A stretch of 64,000 bases of DNA from JALSRD01 sp964476595. GTDB taxonomy: Bacteria; Desulfobacterota; Desulfobacteria; Desulfobacterales; JALSRD01. Shown here piece after piece: positions 9,084 to 17,513 of the stretch. A program made the position numbers and the translations under genes. The first letter of the stretch is position 1, and each line of letters starts with the position of its first letter. The stretch lies in contig CAYZCL010000175.1 of assembly GCA_964476595.1 (NCBI GenBank), positions 36,433 through 100,432 on the forward strand, given 5' to 3'. The notes under the pieces are model-generated. The model saw nothing but the letters and a program-made list of their open reading frames with translations, ran no database searches and was not told where the DNA came from.

Positions 9084-9154
9084 GCACCCAGCTCACTTGA
9101 CCCTTTCGGTTTCGACCGCCCTCCCTTCTGCCGCGGGGTGATTGCGGTCGTGCA

Positions 9155-9335
9155 AGGCAGGTCTTCTGACTTCTCCGCTCTTTCCGGCGGCCTTCCCATC
9201 CCGATTCATCGAAACAGTGGCACACAACGGCCGAAAGAGTTCCGCTGCGGCATGGCCGGCAGCGGCGGAGTTACAGCGGCGGGACCGTTCCCGACTCTCA
9301 CGGGATTCCCTTTTAAGCCCGGCGGGCACCTTTCT
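9155..9335 (-). ncRNA. Orphan cobalamin riboswitch
   Basis: Read on the minus strand, the same ordered landmarks as the cobT riboswitch occur: GGGAATCCCGTGAGAGTCGG, GGTCCCGCCGCTGTAA, a variable stem, GTGCCACTGTTTCG, GGGAAGGC and GAAGTCAGAAGACCTGCC. It has its own promoter (-35 at 9362-9367, -10 at 9339-9344) and reaches a strong terminator at 9043-9083. There is no minus-strand gene behind it: the next sequence is the 3' end of cbiZ in the opposite orientation, and the only ATG frame reads through the terminator without a ribosome site. Either it is a free-standing regulated small RNA of about 290 bases, or a leader whose gene was lost. Confidence 0.9.
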
Positions 9336-9338
9336 TTT

Positions 9339-9367
9339 CTTTTAGGACAGCGACGCGTTCGTGTCAA
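9339..9367 (-). promoter_or_regulatory. Promoter of the orphan riboswitch RNA
   Basis: On the minus strand: TTGACA (9367-9362), a 17-base spacer, then TAAAAG (9344-9339). The aptamer begins just downstream. Confidence 0.65.
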
Positions 9368-9388
9368 GGCGTTATCGCCGCTATTCGG

Positions 9389-9417
9389 TTGACGGCCGGG
9401 GTTCACTGTCGTATAAG
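9389..9417 (+). promoter_or_regulatory. Distal promoter of the fur-feoA-feoB operon
   Basis: TTGACG at 9389-9394, a 17-base spacer and TATAAG at 9412-9417. It points toward the Fur-FeoA gene and lies 81 bases upstream of a second, similar promoter. Confidence 0.5.
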
Positions 9418-9469
9418 CTGCCATCGGGCAGGGGCGGTGCCGGCGCCTCTGGGGACCGCTCGTGGCGCG

Positions 9470-9498
9470 TTGACAAGCGGTTGGCGCCGCCTTATCTT
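9470..9498 (+). promoter_or_regulatory. Proximal promoter of the fur-feoA-feoB operon
   Basis: A perfect TTGACA at 9470-9475, a 17-base spacer and TATCTT at 9493-9498. A short palindrome sits at the expected transcription start. Confidence 0.65.
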
Positions 9499-9506
9499 TT
9501 AGCCCT

Positions 9507-9519
9507 GACACAATGTGTC
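9507..9519. promoter_or_regulatory. Palindromic candidate operator
   Basis: GACACA-A-TGTGTC is a perfect inverted repeat with a single central base, placed over the predicted start of transcription of the Fur-FeoA operon. It does not match the classical E. coli Fur box. Autoregulation by the Fur-FeoA protein is the simplest guess. Confidence 0.45.
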
Positions 9520-9553
9520 CATGTGGCGGCGGTGCCGCCCGGGGAAAGGCACC

Positions 9554-10300
9554 ATGAAACCGGTTCATTCCGAAGAGAAAAAGCAGTTCCGCAAGCTCTT
9601 CCAGCAGGAGCACGTCGATCGTTTCGAGGACCGCTTCAAGGTGCTGCAGGTCTTTCTGGAGACCGAACACCACGTCACGGCCACCGAACTGCACCGGATG
9701 CTCAGGGATCGGGGTGTCGACCTGGACGTCAACTTCGTCCGCGAAACCCTGCAGTTCATGTGCCGCTTCGGGTTTGCCCGCCGCAACCGCTTCGACAACG
9801 GCCAGCAGCGCTACGAGCACCTCCACCTGGGCCAGCACCACGACCACATGATCTGCACCAAGTGCCGCAAGATCATCGAGTTCAAAGACAACCAGCTGGA
9901 GCTGCAGCAGTCCCGGGTGGCCGAGTCTTTCGGTTTTCTCATGCTGCAGCACAAGATGGAGATCTACGGCATCTGCGCCGACTGCCTGCGCCGGCGGGTT
10001 CCCCTGATGCCGCTCTCGTCCGCCCGCCAGGGCGAGAAGCTGGTTATCCGCGAGATCAGCGGCGGCCCCACGGCCCGCCTGCGGCTGCTGTCCATGGGCT
10101 TGCGTATCGGTGACCGGCTGGAGGTGCTGACCAACAACGGCCAGGGGCAGATTGCGGTGGCCGTGGATTTCACGCGCTACGTGCTGGGCCGCGGCATGGC
10201 GCAGAAACTGCTGGTCGCACCCGTTGAGAAGGACACGGCCGGTACTTCGGCACCCGCCGCCACCGACCGCACCGCCGCCACGGAGCCGTCATGCGACTGA
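9554..10300 (+). CDS. Fur-family regulator fused to a FeoA domain
   Basis: A 248-residue protein in two parts. Residues 1 to about 150 are a Fur-family repressor: a winged-helix segment (VTATELHRMLRDRGVDLDVN), the metal-site run HHDHMICTKC and a second zinc pair, GICADC. Residues from about 153 to 230 are an SH3-like FeoA domain (GEKLVIREISGGPTARLRLL, SMGLRIGDRLEVL). In DtxR/IdeR iron repressors a FeoA-like SH3 domain is standard; in Fur proteins it is not, so this fusion is unusual. A GGGGAAAGG site precedes the ATG at 9554. It overlaps the stand-alone feoA by 10 bases and heads the feoA-feoB operon, so it very probably controls ferrous iron uptake and itself. Confidence 0.9.
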   Translation: MKPVHSEEKKQFRKLFQQEHVDRFEDRFKVLQVFLETEHHVTATELHRMLRDRGVDLDVNFVRETLQFMCRFGFARRNRFDNGQQRYEHLHLGQHHDHMICTKCRKIIEFKDNQLELQQSRVAESFGFLMLQHKMEIYGICADCLRRRVPLMPLSSARQGEKLVIREISGGPTARLRLLSMGLRIGDRLEVLTNNGQGQIAVAVDFTRYVLGRGMAQKLLVAPVEKDTAGTSAPAATDRTAATEPSCD

Positions 10301-10527
10301 GCGAACTGCGCGAAAAACAGCGCGCCGTCATCCGCCGGGTGGGCGGCAACGGCATCCTGCGGCGGCGCATCCAGGAGATGGGCATCGTGCGGGGGACCGA
10401 GATCCGGGTGGAAAAATACGCCCCGCTGAAAGATCCCCTGGAACTGGTGGTCAAGGGCTATCACGTGTCGCTGCGCGTGGAAGAGGCCGCCCGGATCGAA
10501 GTCGAACCGCTGCCCCCGGAAGACTGA
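10291..10527 (+). CDS. feoA: FeoA, ferrous iron transport accessory protein
   Basis: A 78-residue SH3-like protein with the FeoA pattern (GGNGILRRRIQEMGIVRGTE, then LVVKGYHVSLRVEEAARIEV). FeoA is a small cytoplasmic partner of the FeoB iron permease. It overlaps the end of the Fur-FeoA fusion by 10 bases and the start of feoB follows within 3 bases, so the three genes are translationally coupled. The operon therefore encodes two FeoA domains, one fused to the regulator and one free. Confidence 0.93.
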   Translation: MRLSELREKQRAVIRRVGGNGILRRRIQEMGIVRGTEIRVEKYAPLKDPLELVVKGYHVSLRVEEAARIEVEPLPPED

Positions 10528-10529
10528 TC

Positions 10530-12716
10530 ATGTCCGCCGAAAAAAAACTCACCATCGCCCTGGCCGGCAATCCCAATTCGGGCAAGACCACCATCTTCAA
10601 CGTGCTCACCGGGACCCGCCAGAAGGTGGGCAACTGGCCCGGCGTAACCGTGGAGCGCAAAGAGGGCCGCATCCGCCACGGCGACTACGAACTGCGCATC
10701 GTCGACCTTCCCGGCACATACAGCCTGACGCCCTTTTCCATTGAGGAAATCGTAGCGCGCGATTTCGTGCTGGAGGGCCACCCGGACGTGGTCATCGACG
10801 TCATCGATGCCTCCAACCTGGAACGCAGCCTGTACCTGGCCACGCAGCTGCGTGAACTGGACTGCAAGGTCATCTTCGCCCTCAACATGGCCGACATGGC
10901 CCGCTCGCGGGGCATCAAGATCAACGCCGAAAAGCTCTCCGAGCTGCTGGACGTGCCGGTGGTCTTCACGGTGGGCAACAAGGAAGAGGGCGTGGCCACT
11001 CTGCTGGAGCGCGCCATCGAAACGGCCGAGGCCGAGCGGCGTCCTTCCCCGCGCCGGCGCGTCAAGTACAACAACGATATCGAGGCCGCCATCGCACGCC
11101 TGCAGGCCATCATCGAGGCCCACCCCCAGCTGGGGCTCTCCTACAGCCCGCGCTGGACGGCCATCAAGCTGCTCGAAGACGACCGCATCATCCGCGAGCG
11201 TATCGCCGCCCTGGCCACGGCCTGCTGCAGCGAGATCCTGACCGCCGCCGCCGATGAACGCCGGCGGCTGATGGATCTTTTCGACGAGGATCCCGAAATC
11301 GTCATGACCGACGAGCGCTACGGGTTCATCGCCGGCATCATGAAGGAGGTGCACACCACCTCTTCCAAGCAACGCGTGGACATCTCGCGCAACATCGACC
11401 TGGTGCTCACCAACCGCTTCATCGGGTTTCCCATCTTTCTGTTCTTCATCTGGGCCATGTTCCAGATCACCTTCAGCGCCGGCGCCTATCCCATGCAGTG
11501 GATCGACGCTTTCGTGGGGATGCTGTCCACGGGCGTGTCGCGGTTGCTGCCCGACGGCCTGTTTCGCGCGCTGCTGGTCGACGGCATCATCGCCGGCGTG
11601 GGCAGCGTGATCGTGTTTCTGCCCAACATCCTGATTCTCTTTTTCTGTATCGCCCTGTTCGAGGACACCGGCTACATGTCGCGGGCGGCCTTCCTGATGG
11701 ACCGCATCATGCACCTCATCGGCCTGCACGGCAAGTCCTTCATCCCCATGCTGATGGGCTTCGGCTGCAACGTGCCGGCCATCATGGCGGCGCGCACCCT
11801 GGAGAGCGAAAAGGACCGCATCCTGACCATTCTGATCACACCCTTCATGTCGTGCTCGGCCAAGCTGCCGGTTTACATCATCCTGGCCGGCGCCTTCTTC
11901 GGCCTGCGTGCCGGCGGCGTCATCTTCGCCATCTACCTGCTGGGGATCGTGCTGTCCATCGTCACCGGCCGGCTGATGCGCTCCACCCTGCTCAAGGGCG
12001 CCGACGCGCCCTTCGTGATGGAGCTGCCGCCTTACCGCCTTCCCATGCTCAAGAGCCTGATGATTCACATGTGGGACCGCAGCAAGATCTTTCTGCGCAA
12101 GATGAGCGGCGTGATCCTGGTGGGGTCCATCGTCATCTGGACCCTGTCCTACTTTCCCACCAACGTCCCTTACAGCACCGACTACGACCAATCCGCGGCG
12201 GCCATCCGCAGCCGTTACGCGCAGTCCATGGAGGGAACTGCCGGGGATCGCCGTCTGCAACTGGAAGAAGAGCGCGACCGCGCCCTGCATGGACTGGAAC
12301 TGAAGAAGAAGGCGGAAAAGACGGCCGGCTCCTACCTGGGGCAACTGGGCCGGCTGCTGGCGCCGGTGTTCGCCCCGCTGGGCATCGACTGGCGCGGAGG
12401 GGTGGCGCTGGTGTCGGGTTTCGTTGCCAAGGAGATCGTGGTCAGCACGCTGGGCGTGCTGTACGCCGCCGGGGACCGGGACGAACCCGACGCCCTGCAG
12501 CAGGCGCTGCGCAAATCGGGGATGACGCCCCTGGGCGCCCTTTCCATGATGGTCTTCGTGCTGCTCTACCTGCCCTGCCTGTCCACGGTGGCCGCCATCC
12601 GCCGCGAAACCGGCTCCGTCAAGTGGATGGCCTTCAGCATCGCCTATTCCACCGCGGTGGCCTGGCTGGTGGCCTTTGTGGTCTACCAGGGCGGCCGGCT
12701 GCTGGGCTACGCCTGA
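10530..12716 (+). CDS. feoB: FeoB ferrous iron permease
   Basis: FeoB moves Fe2+ across the inner membrane. This copy has 728 residues. The N-terminal G domain shows the P-loop GNPNSGKTT, the G3 motif DLPGTYSL and the G4 motif NMAD, followed by the helical GDI-like region. The membrane part contains both conserved gate motifs: FIPMLMGFGCNVPAIMAART and GFVAKEIVVSTLGVLYAAG. It sits directly behind feoA. Its last 10 bases overlap the 3' end of the convergent cyclase gene, so the two transcripts must run into each other. Confidence 0.96.
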   Translation: MSAEKKLTIALAGNPNSGKTTIFNVLTGTRQKVGNWPGVTVERKEGRIRHGDYELRIVDLPGTYSLTPFSIEEIVARDFVLEGHPDVVIDVIDASNLERSLYLATQLRELDCKVIFALNMADMARSRGIKINAEKLSELLDVPVVFTVGNKEEGVATLLERAIETAEAERRPSPRRRVKYNNDIEAAIARLQAIIEAHPQLGLSYSPRWTAIKLLEDDRIIRERIAALATACCSEILTAAADERRRLMDLFDEDPEIVMTDERYGFIAGIMKEVHTTSSKQRVDISRNIDLVLTNRFIGFPIFLFFIWAMFQITFSAGAYPMQWIDAFVGMLSTGVSRLLPDGLFRALLVDGIIAGVGSVIVFLPNILILFFCIALFEDTGYMSRAAFLMDRIMHLIGLHGKSFIPMLMGFGCNVPAIMAARTLESEKDRILTILITPFMSCSAKLPVYIILAGAFFGLRAGGVIFAIYLLGIVLSIVTGRLMRSTLLKGADAPFVMELPPYRLPMLKSLMIHMWDRSKIFLRKMSGVILVGSIVIWTLSYFPTNVPYSTDYDQSAAAIRSRYAQSMEGTAGDRRLQLEEERDRALHGLELKKKAEKTAGSYLGQLGRLLAPVFAPLGIDWRGGVALVSGFVAKEIVVSTLGVLYAAGDRDEPDALQQALRKSGMTPLGALSMMVFVLLYLPCLSTVAAIRRETGSVKWMAFSIAYSTAVAWLVAFVVYQGGRLLGYA

Positions 12717-15700
12717 GCGCCGTCGGTCCGGCGCAGGCGCGAGGCGAACTGTTGCACCCGGAGCAATCCGCCTCCGGCGCCGCAGTCCCTGAATAACCGT
12801 TCCGCGCGCCGCGTGAAGTCCAGCGCCTGCGCCCCTTTCCCCCTGCTTTGGAAAATCTGACCCAGCAGGGCGTAGTCCCAGGCCAGCAGAAAGAGCGTCC
12901 CGCCGGACTCGTCCAGCGCGACAGCCTGGCGCGCCCAGCGCTCGGCTTCGTCCAGCCGTGACGACCCGCCGTGCATCAGGATCTCGGCGATGTGCCGGCT
13001 GGCCCACCCCCTGGCCGCCTGCACGCGAATGTTCCGATACCACTCGTAAAAGCTGGAATGGCTCTCAGCCTGCCCGCCGCCCAGTACCCGGGCACGGGCC
13101 TGCGCGATGCGCAGCTGGCTGGACCAGGACGGCAGCAGGCGGGTGCTCTCCAGGGCCACGATGGCTTTTTCGTAAAACCGCACCGCGGCGTCGAATTTCT
13201 CCTCTTCGGCGTACATGTGCGCCAGGAAACCGGCCGCCCAAGCCTCCCAGGCGGTCATGTGGTTCTGCCGACTGAACTCCAGTCCCCGGAGCAGGTGGGT
13301 CTCGGCGGTGGCGTAGTCCCCGGCGAAGAAGCTGGCCGTGCCATAGCTGGAACAGGCCATGCCCTTAACGTAGCTGTCGCCGCACTCGCCGGCGATGTCC
13401 ATGGCCTGCCGGCTGGTGTGCAGGGCGCGCGCCAACTTTCCCTGGAACAGGTGCCGGAAGGCGCTCTCGGTGCCCTTGGTAAAGGCCTGCCCGATGCGGT
13501 TGCCGCCCGCCTCGGCCAATTTCAGACAGCGCTGGAAGCACTGTTCGGCGCGGTCAAACTGCGCATTCCAGGAGTAATGGCAGCCGAGGTAGTAGCTGGT
13601 CAGGAAGACGGAGACGTAGTTGCCCACCTCTTTTCCGATCTGCAGTGCCCGGTGGAGGTAGTCGGTGGTCTCCGGAAAGTCTTCCTTGACCCACAGCGTG
13701 TAGAGGCCGATGGCCGTGTAGATAGCCGGCAGGCGGCGGCGGTAGTCCAGCCGGCGGGCCGTTTCCTCCACCGGCAGGACCGCTTGACGGGCCTCCACCA
13801 GCCGTCCCAGGCTGGTAAAATAGCCGGACAGCACGGTGCGTGCATCGATAATCTTTTTCTGGATTTCCGGGCGCTCCGGCATCTTCTCGTAGCAGTCGAT
13901 GAGGGCCTGCGCCCACTTGATAGCCTCCTTGAAGAGCCCGGCTTTCTGGGCCTTCTTGCCGGCCATCTTGGCGTACAGCGCCCCCTTTTCGTAGTTGCGG
14001 CCGCGGATAAAGTGGTCGGCGACCACCTCCACCATCTCCTGGATCTGCGGCCCGTGCAACGACTCGAGCGCCAGCCCGATGCGGTTGTGCAGTTCCCTGC
14101 GCTGTCCCTCCAGGATGGACGCCAGCACCACGTCGCGGGTCAGGTTGTGCTTGAAAACGAAAGTGGACTGCGGGTAGATGCCGCGCTCATAGAGCAGCTC
14201 GGCCTCCTTGAGAGTCGTCAGGCGTGTCAGCAGGTCCTTTTCACCGCAATCCATGAGCGCCGCGATCAGCCGGTAGCTGAATTCACGCCCGATGACAGCG
14301 CCGGCCTGCAGGATCTCGCGGGCGCCCTCGGCCAGGCCGTCCACGCGGGCCATGATGACATCGTAGATGGTGGCCGGGATGGTGAGCCGGTCGACGCTGC
14401 GGTAAAGATTCCAGCAACCTCCGCGCCGGTCGATGATCTTCAGGTCCACCAGCGATTTGATGAACTCTTCGATGAAAAAGGGCACCCCTTCGGTCTTTTC
14501 CAGGATCAGCTGTTCCAGTTCTTCCCCGATCCGTTCGCCGCCCAGGAGGGAAGAAGCCATCTGCAGGCTCTCGCGGTTGCACAGCCGGTTGAGGATCACC
14601 TGGTTATGATAGGTTCTGGCTCCCCAAGTGTGGATGAACTGGGGGCGGTAGGTGAAAATCAGCAGCACCGGCGACAGGGAAATGGCCTGCAGCAGTTCTT
14701 TAAGAATGTCCTCTGAATAGCGGTCGGCCCAGTGCAGGTCCTCGATGGCGACCACCGTAACCCCCTTGTCGGCCTGGTTCAGCGCCGTGCGCTTGAGGGT
14801 TTCAATGATGCGGTCGCGTCGGTCGTCGGGACGCAGGACTCCACGCACACTGCCGTTGGCGGCGATGCCGAAGAGCTCCAGCAGCACCGGCAGGTTGGCC
14901 TCCTCGTCGCTGCCCAGCCGCCGGAGGCCCTGGCGCACGCGGCGGATGTTCTGCTTGGGCGGGTCTTCGCGGTGCACGTCGAAGTACGCCCCCAGCAGGT
15001 CGGCCAGGGGAAAATAGGGGAAAGCGGCGCTGTAGGAAAAGCAACGCCCCTCCAGAAAGGCGGCAGCCTCGTTGGCCACGGCCTTGCGAAACTCGTAGAG
15101 CAGCCGGGATTTTCCGACGCCGGCTTCCGAGACGATGGAAAAGGCCTGGCCCCTGCCCCGGCGCGCGCGTTCGAAACCGTCCAGCAGCAGTTCCAGTTCG
15201 CGCTCGCGCCCCACCAGCGGCGTCAGTCCCCGTTCGGCGCCCACGTCGAAACGCGTGCGGTGGGTGCTGGCGGCGATCACCTGGAACACCCGCACGGGTT
15301 GCTGCCGGCGGTGCACCTTTTTCTCCCCCAGCGCCTCGAAACGGAACAGCCCCTCGGTCAGCTTGAAAGTATCGCCGGACACCAGGGTGGTTCCGGGCTC
15401 CGCGAGCCCCTCCACGCGCGAGGCGAGGTTGACCGTGTCCCCTACGGCCTTGAACTCCAACCGCAAGTCGTTGCCCAGCACCCCCACCACCACCGGACCG
15501 GTGTGAATGCCGATGCGCATCTTGAGCGGCAGGGTGTTCCATTCGGGACGGTTTCCCAGGCGAGCGATCTCCTGGTGGATGGTCAGCGAGGCCCGAATGG
15601 CCCGCTGCGGGGCGTCCTCCAGCGAAATGGGGGCGCCGAACAGCGCCATGACTCCGTCGCCGGTCATCTCGTTGATGGTGCCGCCGTACTGGCTGATTTT

Positions 15701-16090
15701 TTCGATCAGCACCTCATAGACGCGCTCCATGAGGCGGTAGGCCTCCTCGGCGCCGAGCTTTTCGGCGATGGCCGTGTACCCTGCCAGGTCGCAGAACATG
15801 ACGGTCACCGTGCGCCGTTCCCCCTCGATCTTTCCCCGCTGGGCCAAAATGCGGTCCACCAGCCCGGTGGGCAGCTGCTGCCGGATCCGCTTGAGGCGGT
15901 TTTCCATAGGAACGGTCTCCGAACGGGGGGGCGGGGCGCCGTCCAGCCGCTGGCCGCACTGCCCGCAGAACTTGTCGCCGGGCTGATTTTCGGCACCACA
16001 GCGGCTGCAGCGGGACGCCAGCGGCGTGCCGCATTCGCGGCAGAATCTGCGCTCGGGCAGGTTGTCGGCGCTGCATTGCGGGCAGATCAT
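12707..16090 (-). CDS. Zinc-ribbon adenylate cyclase with AAA ATPase and TPR domains
   Basis: A 1127-residue signalling protein. Two zinc ribbons lie at residues 3-20 and 28-45 (four CxxC pairs). A class III cyclase domain follows (about 85-270). Both metal-binding aspartates are present, D101 in MFCDLAGYTA and the one in MTGDGVMALFG. The substrate and transition-state residues K, D, N and R lie in FKAVGDTVNLASRVE, so it is probably an active adenylate cyclase. Next is a predicted ATPase with Walker A EAGVGKSR and Walker B VVAIEDLHWAD, and then a long TPR-type helical half. Such proteins are soluble sensors found in many deltaproteobacteria. Input signal and target are unknown. It converges on feoB with a 10-base overlap. 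Confidence 0.88.
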   Translation of the reverse strand: MICPQCSADNLPERRFCRECGTPLASRCSRCGAENQPGDKFCGQCGQRLDGAPPPRSETVPMENRLKRIRQQLPTGLVDRILAQRGKIEGERRTVTVMFCDLAGYTAIAEKLGAEEAYRLMERVYEVLIEKISQYGGTINEMTGDGVMALFGAPISLEDAPQRAIRASLTIHQEIARLGNRPEWNTLPLKMRIGIHTGPVVVGVLGNDLRLEFKAVGDTVNLASRVEGLAEPGTTLVSGDTFKLTEGLFRFEALGEKKVHRRQQPVRVFQVIAASTHRTRFDVGAERGLTPLVGRERELELLLDGFERARRGRGQAFSIVSEAGVGKSRLLYEFRKAVANEAAAFLEGRCFSYSAAFPYFPLADLLGAYFDVHREDPPKQNIRRVRQGLRRLGSDEEANLPVLLELFGIAANGSVRGVLRPDDRRDRIIETLKRTALNQADKGVTVVAIEDLHWADRYSEDILKELLQAISLSPVLLIFTYRPQFIHTWGARTYHNQVILNRLCNRESLQMASSLLGGERIGEELEQLILEKTEGVPFFIEEFIKSLVDLKIIDRRGGCWNLYRSVDRLTIPATIYDVIMARVDGLAEGAREILQAGAVIGREFSYRLIAALMDCGEKDLLTRLTTLKEAELLYERGIYPQSTFVFKHNLTRDVVLASILEGQRRELHNRIGLALESLHGPQIQEMVEVVADHFIRGRNYEKGALYAKMAGKKAQKAGLFKEAIKWAQALIDCYEKMPERPEIQKKIIDARTVLSGYFTSLGRLVEARQAVLPVEETARRLDYRRRLPAIYTAIGLYTLWVKEDFPETTDYLHRALQIGKEVGNYVSVFLTSYYLGCHYSWNAQFDRAEQCFQRCLKLAEAGGNRIGQAFTKGTESAFRHLFQGKLARALHTSRQAMDIAGECGDSYVKGMACSSYGTASFFAGDYATAETHLLRGLEFSRQNHMTAWEAWAAGFLAHMYAEEEKFDAAVRFYEKAIVALESTRLLPSWSSQLRIAQARARVLGGGQAESHSSFYEWYRNIRVQAARGWASRHIAEILMHGGSSRLDEAERWARQAVALDESGGTLFLLAWDYALLGQIFQSRGKGAQALDFTRRAERLFRDCGAGGGLLRVQQFASRLRRTDGAQA

Positions 16091-16172
16091 GGCTTTTCTC
16101 GCCTGACGTCGGGTAAGGCAATGTTTTGTCTGGGGGAATCTTGACAGGCCGGATGCGTCAAGATGCTGCCGT

Positions 16173-16201
16173 ATTAAACATCAGCACGGTGGGATTGTCA
16201 A
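16173..16201 (-). promoter_or_regulatory. Promoter of the cyclase/ATPase gene
   Basis: On the minus strand: TTGACA (16201-16196), a 17-base spacer and TTTAAT (16178-16173), 83 bases before the ATG at 16090. Confidence 0.6.
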
Positions 16202-16311
16202 CTGCATTGCTCTTCCCGCCGGGGCAACCGCAGGGTCACGATTCGCCTGCGGCGGCGCTTCGCAACGCTTGATCCGTGGTCCTTCTTTCTGCTACTAAAT
16301 ATCCGACCGGC

Positions 16312-17256
16312 ATGAAGACGAAACCACCTCCCACGGACGAACGCCGCATTCACAGCCGCACGCCTTCCCTCGACGCGCTGGCGGACGAGTATCTGAACTA
16401 CCTGCTGGTGGAAAAGGGACTGTCGCAGAACACATTGGCCTCCTACAGCCGCGACCTGATGCGCTATCTGGATTTTCTTCGCGCCCGGGGAACGGAGACG
16501 GTTTCCGAGCGGGACACTTCCCTGATTCTCAAATACCTCATCGACCTGCGCAGGGCCGGGTTGGGAAGCCGGTCGCGCGCACGCCACCTGGTGACGCTGC
16601 GCGGTTTCTACCGCTACCTCGCCAAGGAAGGCATTCTGCCCAAAGACCCGGCCCGGCTCATCGATCTTCCCAAGAGCGGCCTGAAGCTTCCCGATGTGCT
16701 CTCCAGCGAGGAGATCGCCCGCCTGCTGGCCTCCGTCGGATCCGAACGTCCTGCGCAACGCCGCAACATGGCCATGCTGGAACTGCTTTACGCCGCCGGG
16801 CTGCGGGTGTCGGAACTGGTGAACCTCAGGGTCACGGACGTCAATCTGGAGGCCGGGTTCGTGCGCGTCATGGGAAAGGGCGGCAAGGAACGCATCGTGC
16901 CCTTTGGTCAATCGGCGCGCCGCTGTCTTGCCGAATACCTCTCCGAGGCCCGCCCTTGCCTGTTGAAGACCCACACCTCCGACGTCCTCTTCGTGGCCCG
17001 CGCCGGACGCCCCATGACGCGCCAGGGATTCTGGAAGATGCTCAAAACCTGCGCGCGCCGGGCAGGCCTTTCCAAGAAGGTGACCCCCCACAGCCTGCGC
17101 CACTCTTTCGCCAGCCACCTGCTCGAAGGCGGCGCGGACCTGCGCGCGGTTCAGATCATGCTGGGTCATGCTGACATCTCCACCACCCAGATCTACACCC
17201 ACGTGGCCCGTGAGCACCTCAAACGGTTGCACCGGAAATTCCATCCCCGGGGGTGA
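16312..17256 (+). CDS. xerD: Xer-type tyrosine site-specific recombinase
   Basis: A 314-residue tyrosine recombinase with an N-terminal SAM-like core-binding domain (LADEYLNYLLVEKGLSQNTL) and a catalytic domain with all key residues: arginine in LYAAGLRVSELVNLR, His and Arg in HSLRHSFASHLL, the second His in LGHADISTTQ, and the nucleophile in IYTHV. Length and composition fit XerC/XerD, which resolve chromosome dimers at dif. It lies alone among housekeeping genes without phage or integron features, so a chromosomal role is more likely than a mobile one. XerC versus XerD cannot be settled here. The ATG at 16312 has no strong ribosome site. Confidence 0.88.
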   Translation: MKTKPPPTDERRIHSRTPSLDALADEYLNYLLVEKGLSQNTLASYSRDLMRYLDFLRARGTETVSERDTSLILKYLIDLRRAGLGSRSRARHLVTLRGFYRYLAKEGILPKDPARLIDLPKSGLKLPDVLSSEEIARLLASVGSERPAQRRNMAMLELLYAAGLRVSELVNLRVTDVNLEAGFVRVMGKGGKERIVPFGQSARRCLAEYLSEARPCLLKTHTSDVLFVARAGRPMTRQGFWKMLKTCARRAGLSKKVTPHSLRHSFASHLLEGGADLRAVQIMLGHADISTTQIYTHVAREHLKRLHRKFHPRG

Positions 17257-17257
17257 T

Positions 17258-17282
17258 ATGACGCAACCCTACACTGCGTCAT
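17258..17282. repeat. Inverted repeat ATGACGCA / TGCGTCAT
   Basis: Eight-base arms with a 9-base spacer directly after the xerD stop codon. No T-run follows on the plus strand, so it is not a typical terminator. One arm, TGCGTCAT followed by AAA-like sequence, recurs at 17740-17747 upstream of pfaD. Confidence 0.6.
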
Positions 17283-17380
17283 GAAAAATCATATCCCTGA
17301 TAAGCTTTGTATTTACAATCTGTTGCCAATTCGCCCCTCCTGTTCCGCTTCCCCTCCGCTTGCCGCCGTACCCGGCGGGG

Positions 17381-17415
17381 GACGGTTCCGTTGGCTTCCG
17401 GGGCCGTCTCTTTTT
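17381..17415 (+). terminator. Intrinsic terminator after xerD
   Basis: GACGGTTCCG pairs with CGGGGCCGTC over 10 pairs (two G-U), with an 8-base loop, then TCTTTTT. It separates xerD from the PUFA synthase promoter. Confidence 0.75.
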
Positions 17416-17484
17416 CGATTGCCGCCCCCCGATGCCCCCTCCGCGCTGCGAAAGTCTCTGATATCCAAAAAATAAGCTTGTTTC

Positions 17485-17513
17485 TTGACACGCTTTTTCA
17501 GCTTGAATATATT
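17485..17513 (+). promoter_or_regulatory. Strong promoter of the pfaD-pfaA operon
   Basis: TTGACA at 17485-17490, a 17-base spacer and TATATT at 17508-17513, close to the sigma-70 ideal and lying in a locally AT-rich patch. Predicted start near 17520 gives a leader of about 240 bases. Confidence 0.75.

Noticed and set aside
9084..9154. Small protein gene behind the orphan riboswitch
   Set aside because: No start codon with a ribosome site; the only ATG lies inside the terminator hairpin and its frame runs antisense to cbiZ.
10461..13043. Long open frame (860 codons) on the minus strand opposite feoB
   Set aside because: It mirrors the feoB codons in GC-rich DNA, is rich in His, Gln, Gly and Asp with no domain, and crosses the feoB-cyclase junction.
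16312..17256. Integrase of a mobile element
   Set aside because: Length and motifs fit chromosomal Xer proteins; no attachment repeats, cargo or phage genes adjoin it.
17300..17420. Possible structured riboswitch (c-di-GMP type) upstream of pfaD
   Set aside because: Only a GCCGGGTACGGC-like hairpin is reminiscent; the other conserved GEMM segments are missing and the region is better explained by the xerD terminator.
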